From Nemertoderma westbladi (Eukaryota; Xenacoelomorpha; Nemertodermatida; Nemertodermatidae), in NCBI GenBank assembly GCA_032718475.1, contig JAUCBJ010005276.1, positions 1-31,645 of the forward strand: 31,645 nt of DNA, given 5' to 3'. The position numbers and the translations under genes are program-made. Shown one piece after another: positions 1 to 11,565 of the stretch (positions are counted from its first letter, which is position 1; every line of letters starts with the position of its first letter). The notes under the pieces are model-generated. The model saw only the letters and a program-made list of their open reading frames with translations. It was not told where the DNA came from and made no database searches.

Positions 1-204
1 TATTTCTTCAAACTGTCAGACTGCTGATTTCTGGACTGTCAGACAGTTGATTTCACTATGCCTGTGCCAAAACATTCCATGATTCCATGATTTATAGACT
101 ATGAGATGATTTCCATATGCGCCTGTGGTAAAAAGACTCTATATTTAATAGTTTGTGGTTGTTGTCGATAATCGATTACCACATGACGTAGCAAAACACT
201 CATT

Positions 205-1466
205 TTATAGCCAAAAACAATTACCAATTGATGGAAAGGAGCAGGTTAAGGCCGAGTTGTCTAACCAAAACAATAAACAGTCACTTTACCAAATCAGAGA
301 AAGGAGCAGGTTGCAGAGACGGGATTTTCTAACCAAAACAATAAACGATCACTTAACTAATTGAGGGAAAGGAGCAGGTTACAGAGGCGGGATTTTCTAA
401 CCAAAACAATAAACGATCACTTAACTTATTGAGGCAAAGGAGCAGGTTACAGAGCGGGATTTTCTAACCAAAACAATAAACGATCATTTAACTAATTGAG
501 GGAAAGGGACAGGTTACAGAGGCGGAATTTTCTAACCAAAACAATAAACGATCACTTAACTAATTGAGGGAAAGGAGCAGGTTACAGAGGCGGGATTTTC
601 TAACCAAAACAATAAACGATCATTTAACTAATTGAGGGAAAGGGGCAGGTTACAGAGGCGGGCCTTTCTAACCAAAAGAATAAACAGTCACTTTACCAAA
701 TCAGAGAAAGGAGTAGGTTACAGAGACGGGATTTTCTAACCAAAACAATAAACGATCACTTAACTAGTTGAGGGAAAGGAGCAGGTTACAGAGGGGGGAT
801 TTTCTAACCAAAACAATAAACGATCATTTAACTAATTGAGGGAAAGGGACAGGTTACAGAGGCGGAATTTTCTAACCAAAACAATAAACGATCACTTAAC
901 TAATTGAGGGAAAGGAGCAGGTTACAGAGGCGGGATTTTCTAACCAAAACAATAAACGATCATTTAACTAATTGAGGGAAAGGGGCAGGTTACAGAGGCG
1001 GGCCTTTCTAACCAAAACAATAAACGGTCACTTTACCAATTCAGGGAAAGGAGCAGGTTACAGAGGCGGGATTTTCTAACGAAAACAATAAACGATCATT
1101 TAACTAATTGAGGGAAAGGGGCAGGTTACAGAGGCGGGATTTTCTAACCAAAACAATAAACGATCATTTAACTAAGTGAGGGAAAGGAGCAGGTTACAGA
1201 GACGGGATTTTCTAACCAAAACAATAAACGATAACATTACTAATTGAGAGAAAGGAGCAGGTTACAGAGGCGGGATTTTCTAACCAAAACAATAAACGAT
1301 AACATTATCAATTGAGGGAAAGGAGCAGGTTACAGAGGCGGGATTTTCTATCCAAAACAATAAACGATCACTTAACTAATTGAGGGAAAGGAGCAGGTTA
1401 AGGCCGGATTTTCTAACCAAAACAATAAACAGTCACTTTACCAAATCAGGGAAAGGAGCAGGTTAT
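205..1466. repeat. 68-bp tandem satellite array, about 18-19 copies
   Basis: Head-to-tail repeats of about 68 bp, recognisable by GGAGCAGGTTACAG near the start and CTAACCAAAACAATAAACG in the middle of each unit. Units near both array edges are more divergent (AGTCACTTTACCAAATCA in place of GATCACTTAACTAATT), as is usual for satellite margins. There is a higher-order pattern: the variant run GGGAC / GGAGC / GGGGC with the GGGCC variant recurs 340 bp later (five units). Open frames inside the array carry no recognisable protein and I do not call them genes. Confidence 0.95.
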
Positions 1467-2029
1467 CCGTAACACTACTCAGACTCAGACAGTAGTCATG
1501 ATCCATTATTGATTATAAAACTAATACAGTAATAGGCCTAAATTATGTGAAAGGTATATCCACATTTTCCACAATCCTGCAATCCAGTTTGGCCTATCAA
1601 TTATTTAAAATTTATTAGCACAACCGGTAGGCCTACCATTACCGTATTTAAATGGTAGGCTACACAGTAGGCCTATAGCAGTACCGGTGCCGGTACCGGT
1701 ACTAAAATACAGAAATACCTGCTTTATACCTACATCTGTACATACAATACAGCAAAATAGTGCTACATATACTAATACCGGTACTGATAGCCTGAGAGAA
1801 CAGCAGTAGAGAAACCGGTAGCATGGAACCTAACATTAGACTTTTGGAGGACATAAAAAATAAAAAAAAAAGGACAAAAAAAGGATTTAAATGGACAATA
1901 AAAATTATTGCGTTAAAATATAGTTAAATATGTACAGTTAGCACAATTAGACACGGAAACTAGTACTCTTACATACTTACACTTACATAAAATTTATTAA
2001 TTACAGTATGAAAGTTTATAATGTATTAA
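1467..2029. other. AT-rich non-coding stretch
   Basis: No gene is seen. The stretch holds short palindromic runs typical of this genome (TAGGCCTA copies near 1627-1675 and alternating GGTACCGG around 1681-1700) and an A-rich run at about 1853-1890. It ends against a broken LINE fragment on the other strand. Confidence 0.6.
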
Positions 2030-2540
2030 TTAACCCCGCGACGGGTAAAATGACAATATACGTGACACATTCCTACAAACAGAAAACACAGCACGTATTA
2101 GACAGTTGGGTGAAGCCATGACGCTCTTATATATCTTATATAAGCTAGTGACATATTTGTGTCTTAGATGACAAAACATTGGTAAATTAAGCTCACCAAA
2201 TGTAGCCGACATACGGTTCATCATTAGTTAAATAGGGAATATTAAATAATAATCTAGCACAGTTGTTGTATGCTACTCGTATCTTTTCATGGACACGGTG
2301 TGAGTAGTTACTCTCAGCCCAAAGGCTATTGCAGTAAATTGGGGTTAAATAAGCGCGAAAAAGCGCAACCTTGACACAAATGGATGCTTTACCAAATTTT
2401 CTCACAAGAGAATTTGCTCTAGCATACAACAAGTGCAACTGCTTGGTAATGTCAGTGTCATCATCGGTGGATGAGCACAAAATATGACCTAGATAATTGA
2501 AAGAGATCTCTATATATCTTGAACGACACCATAAGGCCAT
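2030..2540 (-). pseudogene. LINE reverse-transcriptase C-terminal fragment, frameshifted
   Basis: On the minus strand, 2540 down to about 2193 encodes the region just after the reverse-transcriptase palm of a non-LTR retrotransposon. Visible motifs are FNYLGHIL, then DITKQLHLLYARANSLVRKF, LFRAYLTPIYCNSLW and IRVAYNNCARLL. This is the order seen at the C-terminus of many invertebrate LINE polymerases. The frame then shifts near 2200-2220, and the next frame continues with a family-like tail (SATFGELNLPMF ... NCLIRAVF) down to about 2080. The endonuclease, the palm motifs and the start are absent, so this is a dead 5'-truncated copy. It belongs to a different LINE group from the one at 11.6-13.0 kb. 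The clade is not determined. Confidence 0.75.
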
Positions 2541-3809
2541 GATATACAGATGTGGCCTTTGTGTGAAATTTGATTTATATCGGGGCCATATAGTGTAAAT
2601 TGTGGCGGTAGTGCGTAACGCCTATATGGCCATGTGGCTATTGTGACAGAGGCCGGATATTATTGAAATTAAGAAATTTTTTGATTGATTTTACATAAAT
2701 TTTGTGAGTCAGAAATATATCACAAATTAGATTATTCGTACATTTATGATACTTAACGTGTAAAAATAAGCAGAAATAATTTATCGATCATGCTTATTAT
2801 TAGACAACTTGACATGTATTGTTAATGTTTCGATGTGTAAAGTGGTCATTGCCACGACCTAATACTGTATTATTTTAATTCTTAACTAACTATTATTAAG
2901 GACTTATAACATCTGTTTATCTTTCAAATAATTAATAAACAACTTCATTTTTCAATTACAGGCCCATTTTTACAGCCATTTAAATATTGCGGGACGAAAC
3001 ACCCTAGAATGCCTAGATCCATAACGCCTGTTACGCCCATTATCCAAATTATTATCCGACGAAATACCCGTTATCGAAATACTGACACTGATGCCGGTCA
3101 GTCATAATCTAATACTAAGTCCTCCTAAAGGGGGCGGGGCGAGCAATGAGAAATGCAAATAAATTGTCTAAAAACTAATTTGAATTAATATTAAATTTAA
3201 AAGAATTAGAATAACAAAGCACAAAGAATTGAATTATTAAGAAGATAGGCCTAACTAAACTATATGATTAAAATACAAAGACGATTAGATTCCAAGAATC
3301 AAATATTTCGGGGATGGTTCTATAACTCTGAAAAACTAAACTAAATAACTTGGAATTATTTGTTTTTAATCATTTCTAGATCATATTTTTATATAAGATA
3401 ATTGATTTCAAATCTGAAGACAGCTTGGTGAGATATTATTGACACTTCTCGAGTTCTGGCTGTTAGACTCATTCACACATAGAAAGTGAATTCAGAAATT
3501 AAATCAGAGACTTGAAAAAATAGTTAGCGCGTTTTCTTAGACAAACGTTATTGTTGGAAATATGTCATGATATAAACCTTTTTACACCCATTGTTTTCAA
3601 AACAACAACTTGCTAAAAATTTGTTTTTTTTAGCATACATAGTGAGTGCATATGATTACAAATAAATGTGTACAGAGAAAATTTCTAAAATGAAAAAAAT
3701 TGTCAATAATATTTTTAATAAATAAAATATATTATTTGCATATAATTTGAAAAAAGTATTCACATTTTATTTTTCTTTTTTACCCTCCTTCAAGGAAATA
3801 TAAAATTAT
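2541..3809. other. AT-rich intergenic DNA, no gene seen
   Basis: Very AT-rich with many stops in all frames. No RNA gene, splice-bounded exon or clear transposon end was recognised. Confidence 0.5.
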
Positions 3810-4216
3810 GTGTGTACTAGTGTTTAAACGGGATCAGACTTTTCGGGATTTCCGGGATCGGGACCGGGATTACCACCCTCGGGATCCCGATTTTCGGGAT
3901 CGGGATTGCAATTTGAATTCAATTTTCTTCAAAGTTTTCAGTATAGCTGGAGTTGTTTGTTCGAAATGGGTTTTTACTCAAATATTAGTAATATAAAGTT
4001 ATAGTAAAATTAATTTATAGTTGATTACTGGATGGTTTACTATGACGAAATACAAATTCGTTACAAAAATAATATTTTGTTCTGGTTCAATATTCATATA
4101 ATATTCAACAATTTTACTTCACTATTTATACTTCGGGATCCCGTTCCATAAAAGTCGGGATCGGGACCGGGATAACATTTTTCGCCGGGATCCCGATTTT
4201 GCCCACTAGTGTGTAC
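3810..4216. mobile_element. hAT-type MITE (391 bp) with perfect 8-bp target duplication
   Basis: The element spans 3818-4208. Its ends are imperfect inverted repeats: left TAGTGTTTAAACGGGATC, right (reverse complement) TAGTGGGCAAAATCGGGATC. It is flanked by identical 8-bp direct repeats GTGTGTAC at 3810-3817 and 4209-4216. The duplication fits the nTnnnnAn consensus known for Ac-like hAT insertions. Subterminal regions are packed with CGGGATC and CGGGATCCCG words (3829-3904 and 4135-4196), which could be transposase-binding repeats. There is no transposase, so it is non-autonomous. The open frame across its left half is incidental. Confidence 0.85.
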
Positions 4217-4329
4217 ATCTTATTTGGACACCAAACTGAGAATTCATTCACAACTTGATGACCAATTTCAGCCATTGTAAAATATACCAGACTTTCTGCT
4301 GTTATATTTCACTTACCAGTTTACCCCAA

Positions 4330-4674
4330 TGTGAAGAATACCAGGTTTTCACTAAAAATACAGGTTACAGAAGGGCTGAATATAACCAAAACAATAAACG
4401 AATTAGTATATGTACAGGTTATAAGACTGAAATGAGTGCAAAAAACACTTAATAAGGATTTAAAGGACCCCCTTGGAAATAAGCTGCAAAGCTTTAGGGG
4501 TAATCCTATGTTATGTTGGATAATACCTTTATACCGGTACATTGTTTGGTGTATTTGTTATTGTTTTTTACATAATGTATAAATAAATCTATCTATTAAA
4601 AAAAATACAAATTCTTCAAATATATAATTACAATATAATTTCGACCGAAAAGTGAAAACCTGGTATTCTTCACA
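4330..4674. mobile_element. Inverted-repeat element with perfect 24-bp arms and a 68-bp-like unit inside
   Basis: Arms at 4330-4353 (TGTGAAGAATACCAGGTTTT...) and 4651-4674 are perfect inverted repeats and extend weakly outwards. Between the arms at 4362-4402 lies one diverged copy of the 68-bp satellite unit (CAGGTTACAG then ATAACCAAAACAATAAACGA), followed by a LINE-like 3' tail. Outer ends and a target duplication were not resolved. Confidence 0.6.
4447..4603 (+). mobile_element. LINE-like 3' end (5'-truncated)
   Basis: The stretch contains GACCCCCTTGGAAATAAGC, then CTGCAAAGCTTTAGGGGTAATCC, and ends in TGTATAAATAAATCTATC before an A-run. In my recollection, invertebrate CR1/L2-like LINEs often end with this kind of 3' segment (AAGCTGCAAAGCTTT...GGGTAATCC...AAATAAA). 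No reverse-transcriptase sequence is attached, so only the last part of such an element would be present. The call rests on resemblance alone. Confidence 0.4.
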
Positions 4675-4866
4675 TGGGCAACCATTTCAGGTTTCAGCTA
4701 CTAAATGCAGAAACATTATAAATTTTTGCAATAAAATTGGGACCAAATATGAGGCTTGCCAACAACATTGTTCAGGATTAGCTCTTGTGAGTTATAGAAC
4801 CCCCACTTCACTTAACTATGAATTTAACTTAGGCCGACAGATATAATATAACGTTCGGTTTGTTTG

Positions 4867-5073
4867 TTAAGGTTTGGCATGTTTCATCTTTAGTTTGAGA
4901 ACATTGAGTCGTTGGTATATTTGTTTGTCAGTTTTTCCGGGAGATAGACGACGGACAGATGCAATTTTGGTATTATTTCTCGGAATCCGCTTTCCGTCTA
5001 TCTCTTCTCTGAAGGCTTCGCAGAGACGTACAGATGAATTCGGTGACCAAACAGCTTGGATTTCAGCAGTTGT
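4867..5073 (-). pseudogene. Detached C-terminal segment of the recombinase pseudogene (Myb/SANT-like)
   Basis: The minus strand encodes about 68 residues ending at a TAA at 4867-4869. The sequence begins TTAEIQAVWSP and runs through LCEAFREEIDGKRIP to GKTDKQIYQRLNVLKLKM. The pattern (Trp, acidic helix, short loop, basic QI-x-x-RL helix) resembles the Myb/SANT-like tail found at the C-terminus of zinc-finger/tyrosine-recombinase proteins of invertebrates and fish. An in-frame TAA at 5074-5076 lies immediately upstream and there is no ATG or convincing splice acceptor, so it cannot be an independent gene. Its first residues TTA match the last residues of the recombinase fragment ending at 13233. 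I infer that it is the same gene, separated by insertion. It could instead be an unrelated exon. Confidence 0.5.
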
Positions 5074-5182
5074 TTAATCTTCCTCGTATTATTCACATTC
5101 CTAAACAAGAAAGTATGAAATATGTAAGATTACATGAGAATGTAAGAATGAATATAAAAAAAACAATACGATGGGATAATAA

Positions 5183-5309
5183 TTAATAAGCGGACAATTC
5201 CGACCCGAACACTTCCGACCCGGAAAATCCAACACCGACAATTGCGGCCCAATTAAGTTTCATGGCTATTTTAGTGGGTCGGCGGAATTAGCTGTCTTTG
5301 TTAATAAGC
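5183..5309. mobile_element. 109-bp MITE with 9-bp target duplication
   Basis: Identical 9-bp direct repeats TTAATAAGC (5183-5191 and 5301-5309) flank 5192-5300. The inner ends are related inverted sequences: left GGACAATTCCGACCC, right GGGTCGGCGGAATTAGCTGTC (imperfect). A 9-bp duplication is typical of Mutator-like elements. The element is far too short to encode a transposase. Confidence 0.6.
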
Positions 5310-5670
5310 ATTTAGACTTTTTGTAGTAAATCGTTCTTAATTAAAATTTATCGCTATTTTTACATTATGTAATATTCGATATACTGTGATCGTTTATAAG
5401 TTGTTCCCTGCAAGAAGTCAATAAAATCTCAATCTATATTATTATGTGGGGAGGATATAGGGTTGATTGTCTGGGTCATAATTAATTGACAGTATACCAT
5501 AAATACCAACAACAAAATATTATAGTATAGCATATTATAATTTGCATTGTTTGTGTTTTTATGGTGGGTGATATAATAAATATTAATAAATTAATAATAT
5601 TGGCCTGAAGTCAAAACAAAACTATAATTATATAAATAAAAAACAAACTTTTCCCTTGAAGGTGAAACGT
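5310..5670. other. AT-rich stretch before the minisatellite
   Basis: No gene is seen. The stretch is AT-rich with short self-complementary words (TATTATAGTATAGCATATTATAA near 5518-5540). It leads directly into the first 21-bp units. Confidence 0.5.
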
Positions 5671-8600
5671 CTATAGCATTGGTATCTAGTCCTATAGCAT
5701 TGGTATCTGGTCCTATAGCATTGGTATCTGGTCCTATAGCATTGGAATCTGGTCCTATAGCATTGGTATCTGGTCCTATAGCATTGGTATCTCGTCCTAT
5801 AGCATTGGAATCTGGTCCTATAGATTGGTATCTGGTCCTATAGCATTGGTATCTGGTCCTATAGCATTGGTATCTGGTCCTATGGCATTGGAATATGGTC
5901 CTGTAGCATTTGAATCTGGTCCTATAGCATTGGAATATGGTCCTGTAGCATTTGAATCTGGTCCTATAGCATTGGTATCTAGTCCTATAGCATTGGAATA
6001 TGGTCCTGTAGCATTTGAATCTGGTCCTATAGCAATGGAATATGGTCCTATAGCATTGGGATCTGGTCCTATAGCACTGGTATCTGGTCCTATAGCATTG
6101 GTATCTGGTTCTATAGCATTGCTATCTGGTCCTATAGCATTGGTATCTGGACCTATAGCATTGGAATCTGGTCCTATAGCATTGGAATATGGTCCTGTAG
6201 CATTTGAATCTGGTCCTATAGCATTGGAATCTGGTCCTGTAGCACTGGTATCTGGTCCTACCATTGGAATCTGGTCCCATAGCATTGGAATATGGTCGTA
6301 TAGCATTGGAATCTGGTCCTATAGATTGGAATCTGGTCCTATAGCATTGGAATCTGGTCCTATAGCACCCGGTATCTGGTCCTATAGCATTAGAATCTGG
6401 TCCTATAGATTGGAATCTGGTCCTATAGCATTGGAATCTGGTCCTATAGCATTGGAATCTGGTCCTATAGCATTGGAATCTGGTCGTATAGCATTGGAAT
6501 CTGTTCCTATAGCATTGGAATCTGGTCGTATAGCATTGGAATCTGTTCCTATAGATTGGAATCTGGTCCTATAGCATTTGAATCTGGTCTTATAGCATTG
6601 GAATCTGGTCCTGTAGCACTGGTATCTGGTCCTATAGTATTGGAATCTGGTCCTATAGCATTGGAATCTGGTCCTATAGCATTGGAATCTGGTCCTATAG
6701 CATTGGAATCTGGTCGTATAGCATTGGAATCTGTTCCTATAGATTGGAATCTGGTCCTATAGCATTGGAATCTGGTCCTATAGCACTGGAATCTGGTCCT
6801 ATAGCATTGGAATCTGGTCCTATAGCATTGGAATCTGGTCGTATAGCACTGGAATCTGGTCCTATAGCACTGGAATCTGGTCCGATAGCATTGGAATCTG
6901 GTCATATAGCATTGGAATATGGTCCTATAGATTGGAATCTGGTCCTATAGCATTGGAATCTGGTCCTATAGCACTGGTATCTGGTCCTATAACATTGGAA
7001 TCTGGTCCTATAGATTGGAATCTGGTCCTATAGATTGGAATCTGGTCCAAAGCATTGGAATCTGGTCCTATAGCATTGGAATCTGGTCCTATAGCATTGG
7101 AATATGGTCCTGTAGCACTGGAATCTGGTCCTATAGCACTGGTATCTGGTCCTATAGCACTGGTATCTGGTCCTATAGCACTGGTATCTGGTCCTATAGC
7201 ACTGGTATCTGGTCCTATAGCACTGGTATCTGGTCCTATAGCACTGGTATCTGGTCCTATAGATTGGAATCTGGTCCTATAGCATTGGAATCTGGTCCTA
7301 TAGCACTGGTATCTGGGCCTATAGCATTGGTATCTAGTCCTATAGCATTGGTATCTGGTCCTATAGCATTGGTATCAAGTCCTATAGCATTGGTATCTGG
7401 TCCTATAGCACTGGAATCTGGTCCTATAGCACTGGTATCTGGTCCTATAGCACTGGCATCTGGTCCTATAGCACTGGTATCTGGTCCTATAGCACTGGTA
7501 TCTGGTCCTATAGCACTGGTATCTGGTCCTATAGCACTGGTATCTGGTCCTATAGCACTGGTATCTGGTCCTATAGCACTGGAATCTGGTCCTAAAGCAT
7601 TGGAATCTGTTCCTATAGCATTGGAATCTGGTGCTATAGATTGGAATCTGGTGCTATAGATTGGAATCTGGTCCTATAGCATTGGAATCTGGACCTATAG
7701 CATTGGAATCTGGTCATATAGCATTAGAATCTGGTCCTATAGCATTGGAATCTGGTCCTATAGCACTGGAATCTGGTCCTATAGCACTAGTATCTGGTCC
7801 TATAGCACTGAAATCTAGTCCTATAGCACTGGTATCTGGTCCTATAGCACTGGTATCTGGTCCTATAGATTGGAATATGGTCCTGTAGTATTTGACTCTG
7901 GTCCTGTAGCACTGGAATCTGGTCCTATAGCACTGGTATCTGGTCCTATAGCACTGGAATCTGGTCCTATAGCACTGGTATCTGGTCCTATAGCACTGGT
8001 ATCTGGTCCTATAGCACTGGAATCTGGTCCTATAGCATTGGAATCTGGTCCTATAGATTGGAATCTGGTCCTATAGCATTGGAATCTGGTCCTATAGCAT
8101 TGGAATCTGGTCCTATAGCACTGGTATCTGGTCCTATAGCACTGGAATCTGGTCCTATAGCACTGGAATCTGGTCCTATAGCATTGGAATATGGTCCTAT
8201 AGATTGGAATTTGGTCCTATACCATTAGAATCTGGTCCTATAGCACTGGTATCTGGTCCTATAGCACTGGAATCTGGTCCTATAGCACTGGTATCTGGTC
8301 CTGTAGCACTGGAATCTGGTCCTATAGCACTGGAATCTGGTCCTATAGCATTGGAATCTGGTCCTATAGATTGGAATCTGGTCCTATAGCATTGGAGTCT
8401 GGTCCTATAGCATTGGAATCTGGTCCTATAGCACTGGTATCTGGTCCTATAGCACTGGAATCTGGTCCTATAACACTGGAATCTGGTCCTATAGCATTGG
8501 AATCTGGTTCTATAGATTGGAATCTGGTCCTATAGCATTGGAATCTGGTCCTATAGCACTGGAATCTGGTCCTATAGCATTGGAATCTGGTCCTATAGAT

Positions 8601-11565
8601 TGGAATCTGGTCCTATAGCATTGGAATCTGGTCCTATAGCATTGGAAACTGGTCCTATAGCACTGGAATCTGGTCCTATAGCATTGAAATCTGGTCCTAT
8701 AGCATTGGAATCTGGTCCTATAGCACTGGCATCTGGTCCTATAGCACTGGAATCTGGTCCTATAGCATTGGAATCTGGTCCTATAGCATTGGAATATGGT
8801 CCTGTAGCATTTGAATCTGGTCCTATAGCATTGGAATCTGGTCCTGTAGCACTGGTATCTGGTCCTACCATTGGAATCTGGTCCCATAGCATTGGAATAT
8901 GGTCGTATAGCATTGGAATCTGGTCCTATAGATTGGAATCTGGTCCTATAGCATTGGAATCTGGTCCTATAGCACCCGGTATCTGGTCCTATAGCATTAT
9001 AATCTGGTCCTATAGATTGGAATCTGGTCCTATAGCATTGGAATCTGGTCCTATAGCATTGGAATCTGGTCCTATAGCATTGGAATCTGGTCGTATAGCA
9101 TTGGAATCTGTTCCTATAGCATTGGAATCTGGTCGTATAGCATTGGAATCTGTTCCTATAGATTGGAATCTGGTCCTATAGCATTTGAATCTGGTCTTAT
9201 AGCATTGGAATCTGGTCCTGTAGCACTGGTATCTGGTCCTATAGTATTGGAATCTGGTCCTATAGCATTGGAATCTGGTCCTATAGCATTGGAATCTGGT
9301 CCTATAGCATTGGAATCTGGTCGTATAGCATTGGAATCTGTTCCTATAGATTGGAATCTGGTCCTATAGCATTGGAATCTGGTCCTATAGCACTGGAATC
9401 TGGTCCTATAGCATTGGAATCTGGTCCTATAGCATTGGAATCTGGTCGTATAGCACTGGAATCTGGTCCTATAGCACTGGAATCTGGTCCGATAGCATTG
9501 GAATCTGGTCATATAGCATTGGAATCTGGTCCTATAGATTGGAATCTGGTCCTATAGCATTGGAATCTGGTCCTATAGCACTGGTATCTGGTCCTATAAC
9601 ATTGGAATCTGGTCCTATAGATTGGAATCTGGTCCTATAGATTGGAATCTGGTCCTATAGCATTGGAATCTGGTCCTATAGCATTGGAATCTGGTCCTAT
9701 AGCATTGGAATATGGTCCTGTAGCACTGGAATCTGGTCCTATAGCACTGGTATCTGGTCCTATAGCACTGGTATCTGGTCCTATAGCACTGGTATCTGGT
9801 CCTATAGCACTGGTATCTGGTCCTATAGCACTGGTATCTGGTCCTATAGCACTGGTATCTGGTCCTATAGCACTGGTATCTGGTCCTATAGATTGGAATC
9901 TGGTCCTATAGCATTGGAATCTGGTCCTATAGCACTGGTATCTGGGCCTATAGCATTGGTATCTAGTCCTATAGCATTGGTATCTGGTCCTATAGCATTG
10001 GTATCAAGTCCTATAGCATTGGTATCTGGTCCTATAGCACTGGAATCTGGTCCTATAGCACTGGTATCTGGTCCTATAGCACTGGCATCTGGTCCTATAG
10101 CACTGGTATCTGGTCCTATAGCACTGGTATCTGGTCCTATAGCACTGGTATCTGGTCCTATAGCACTGGTATCTGGTCCTATAGCACTGGTATCTGGTCC
10201 TATAGCACTGGAATCTGGTCCTAAAGCATTGGAATCTGTTCCTATAGCATTGGAATCTGGTGCTATAGATTGGAATCTGGTGCTATAGATTGGAATCTGG
10301 TCCTATAGCATTGGAATCTGGACCTATAGCATTGGAATCTGGTCATATAGCATTGGAATCTGGTCCTATAGCATTGGAATCTGGTCCTATAGCACTGGAA
10401 TCTGGTCCTATAGCACTAGTATCTGGTCCTATAGCACTGAAATCTAGTCCTATAGCACTGGTATCTGGTCCTATAGCACTGGTATCTGGTCCTATAGATT
10501 GGAATATGGTCCTGTAGTATTTGACTCTGGTCCTGTAGCACTGGAATCTGGTCCTATAGCACTGGTATCTGGTCCTATAGCACTGGAATCTGGTCCTATA
10601 GCACTGGTATCTGGTCCTATAGCACTGGTATCTGGTCCTATAGCACTGGAATCTGGTCCTATAGCATTGGAATCTGGTCCTATAGATTGGAATCTGGTCC
10701 TATAGCATTGGAATCTGGTCCTATAGCATTGGAATCTGGTCCTATAGCACTGGTATCTGGTCCTATAGCACTGGAATCTGGTCCTATAGCACTGGAATCT
10801 GGTCCTATAGCATTGGAATATGGTCCTATAGATTGGAATTTGGTCCTATACCATTAGAATCTGGTCCTATAGCACTGGTATCTGGTCCTATAGCACTGGA
10901 ATCTGGTCCTATAGCACTGGTATCTGGTCCTGTAGCACTGGAATCTGGTCCTATAGCACTGGAATCTGGTCCTATAGCATTGGAATCTGGTCCTATAGAT
11001 TGGAATCTGGTCCTATAGCATTGGAGTCTGGTCCTATAGCATTGGAATCTGGTCCTATAGCACTGGTATCTGGTCCTATAGCACTGGAATCTGGTCCTAT
11101 AACACTGGAATCTGGTCCTATAGCATTGGAATCTGGTTCTATAGATTGGAATCTGGTCCTATAGCATTGGAATCTGGTCCTATAGCACTGGAATCTGGTC
11201 CTATAGCATTGGAATCTGGTCCTATAGATTGGAATCTGGTCCTATAGCATTGGAATCTGGTCCTATAGCATTGGAAACTGGTCCTATAGCACTGGAATCT
11301 GGTCCTATAGCATTGAAATCTGGTCCTATAGCATTGGAATCTGGTCCTATAGCACTGGCATCTGGTCCTATAGCACTGGAATCTGGTCCTATAGCACTGG
11401 AATCTGGTCCTATAGATTGGAATCTGGTCCTATAGCATTGGAATCTGGTCCTATAGCATTGGAATTTGGTCCTATAGCACTGGAATCTGGTCCTATAGCA
11501 CTGGAATCTGGTCCTATAACATTGGAATCTGGTCCTATAGATTGAAATCTGGTCCTATAGCATTG
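5671..11565. repeat. 21-bp minisatellite, roughly 280 copies
   Basis: About 5.9 kb of head-to-tail 21-bp units beginning GGTCCTATAGCATTGG and ending in AATCT or TATCT. Common variants are CACTGG for CATTGG, TGTAGC for TATAGC, and a 20-bp unit lacking one base (TATAGATTGG). Because the unit is a multiple of three, plus-strand frames read ESGPIAL or VSGPIAL and minus-strand frames read DSNAIGP over long distances; the 20-bp units shift the frame and end these open frames. Their ends recur at 188-bp steps (eight 21-mers plus one 20-mer), for example near 6574, 6762 and 6950. No promoter, start context or non-repeat domain supports a protein. Confidence 0.97.
6156..11397. repeat. Tandem 2.6-kb duplication inside the minisatellite
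   Basis: The minisatellite from about 6156 to 8784 is repeated from about 8763 to 11397. Shared rare variants prove the alignment: GGTCCTACCATTGG (near 6255 and 8862), GCACCCGGTATCTGG (near 6366 and 8973), GTAGTATTTGACTC (near 7884 and 10513) and ATACCATTAGAATC (near 8219 and 10848). The offset is 2607 bp in the left part and 2629 bp in the right. The 22-bp change comes from one extra 21-mer in the CACTGGTATCT run plus one base where CCAAAGC (copy 1) reads CCTATAGC (copy 2). Only a handful of substitutions were noticed, so the duplication is recent or an assembly product. Confidence 0.9.

Noticed and set aside
205-1466. CRISPR-like regular spacing
   Set aside because: The whole 68-bp period is conserved; there are no variable spacers, and the context is eukaryotic.
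3808-3996. 62-residue frame FRDFRDRDRDYHPRD
   Set aside because: It is translation of the GGGATC-rich end of the hAT MITE.
5818-11435. Long open frames on both strands (up to about 249 residues) across the 21-bp repeat
   Set aside because: They are a consequence of a 21-bp unit lacking stops. They contain only ESGPIAL- or DSNAIGP-type repeats, mostly lack an ATG, and are broken wherever a 20-bp unit occurs.
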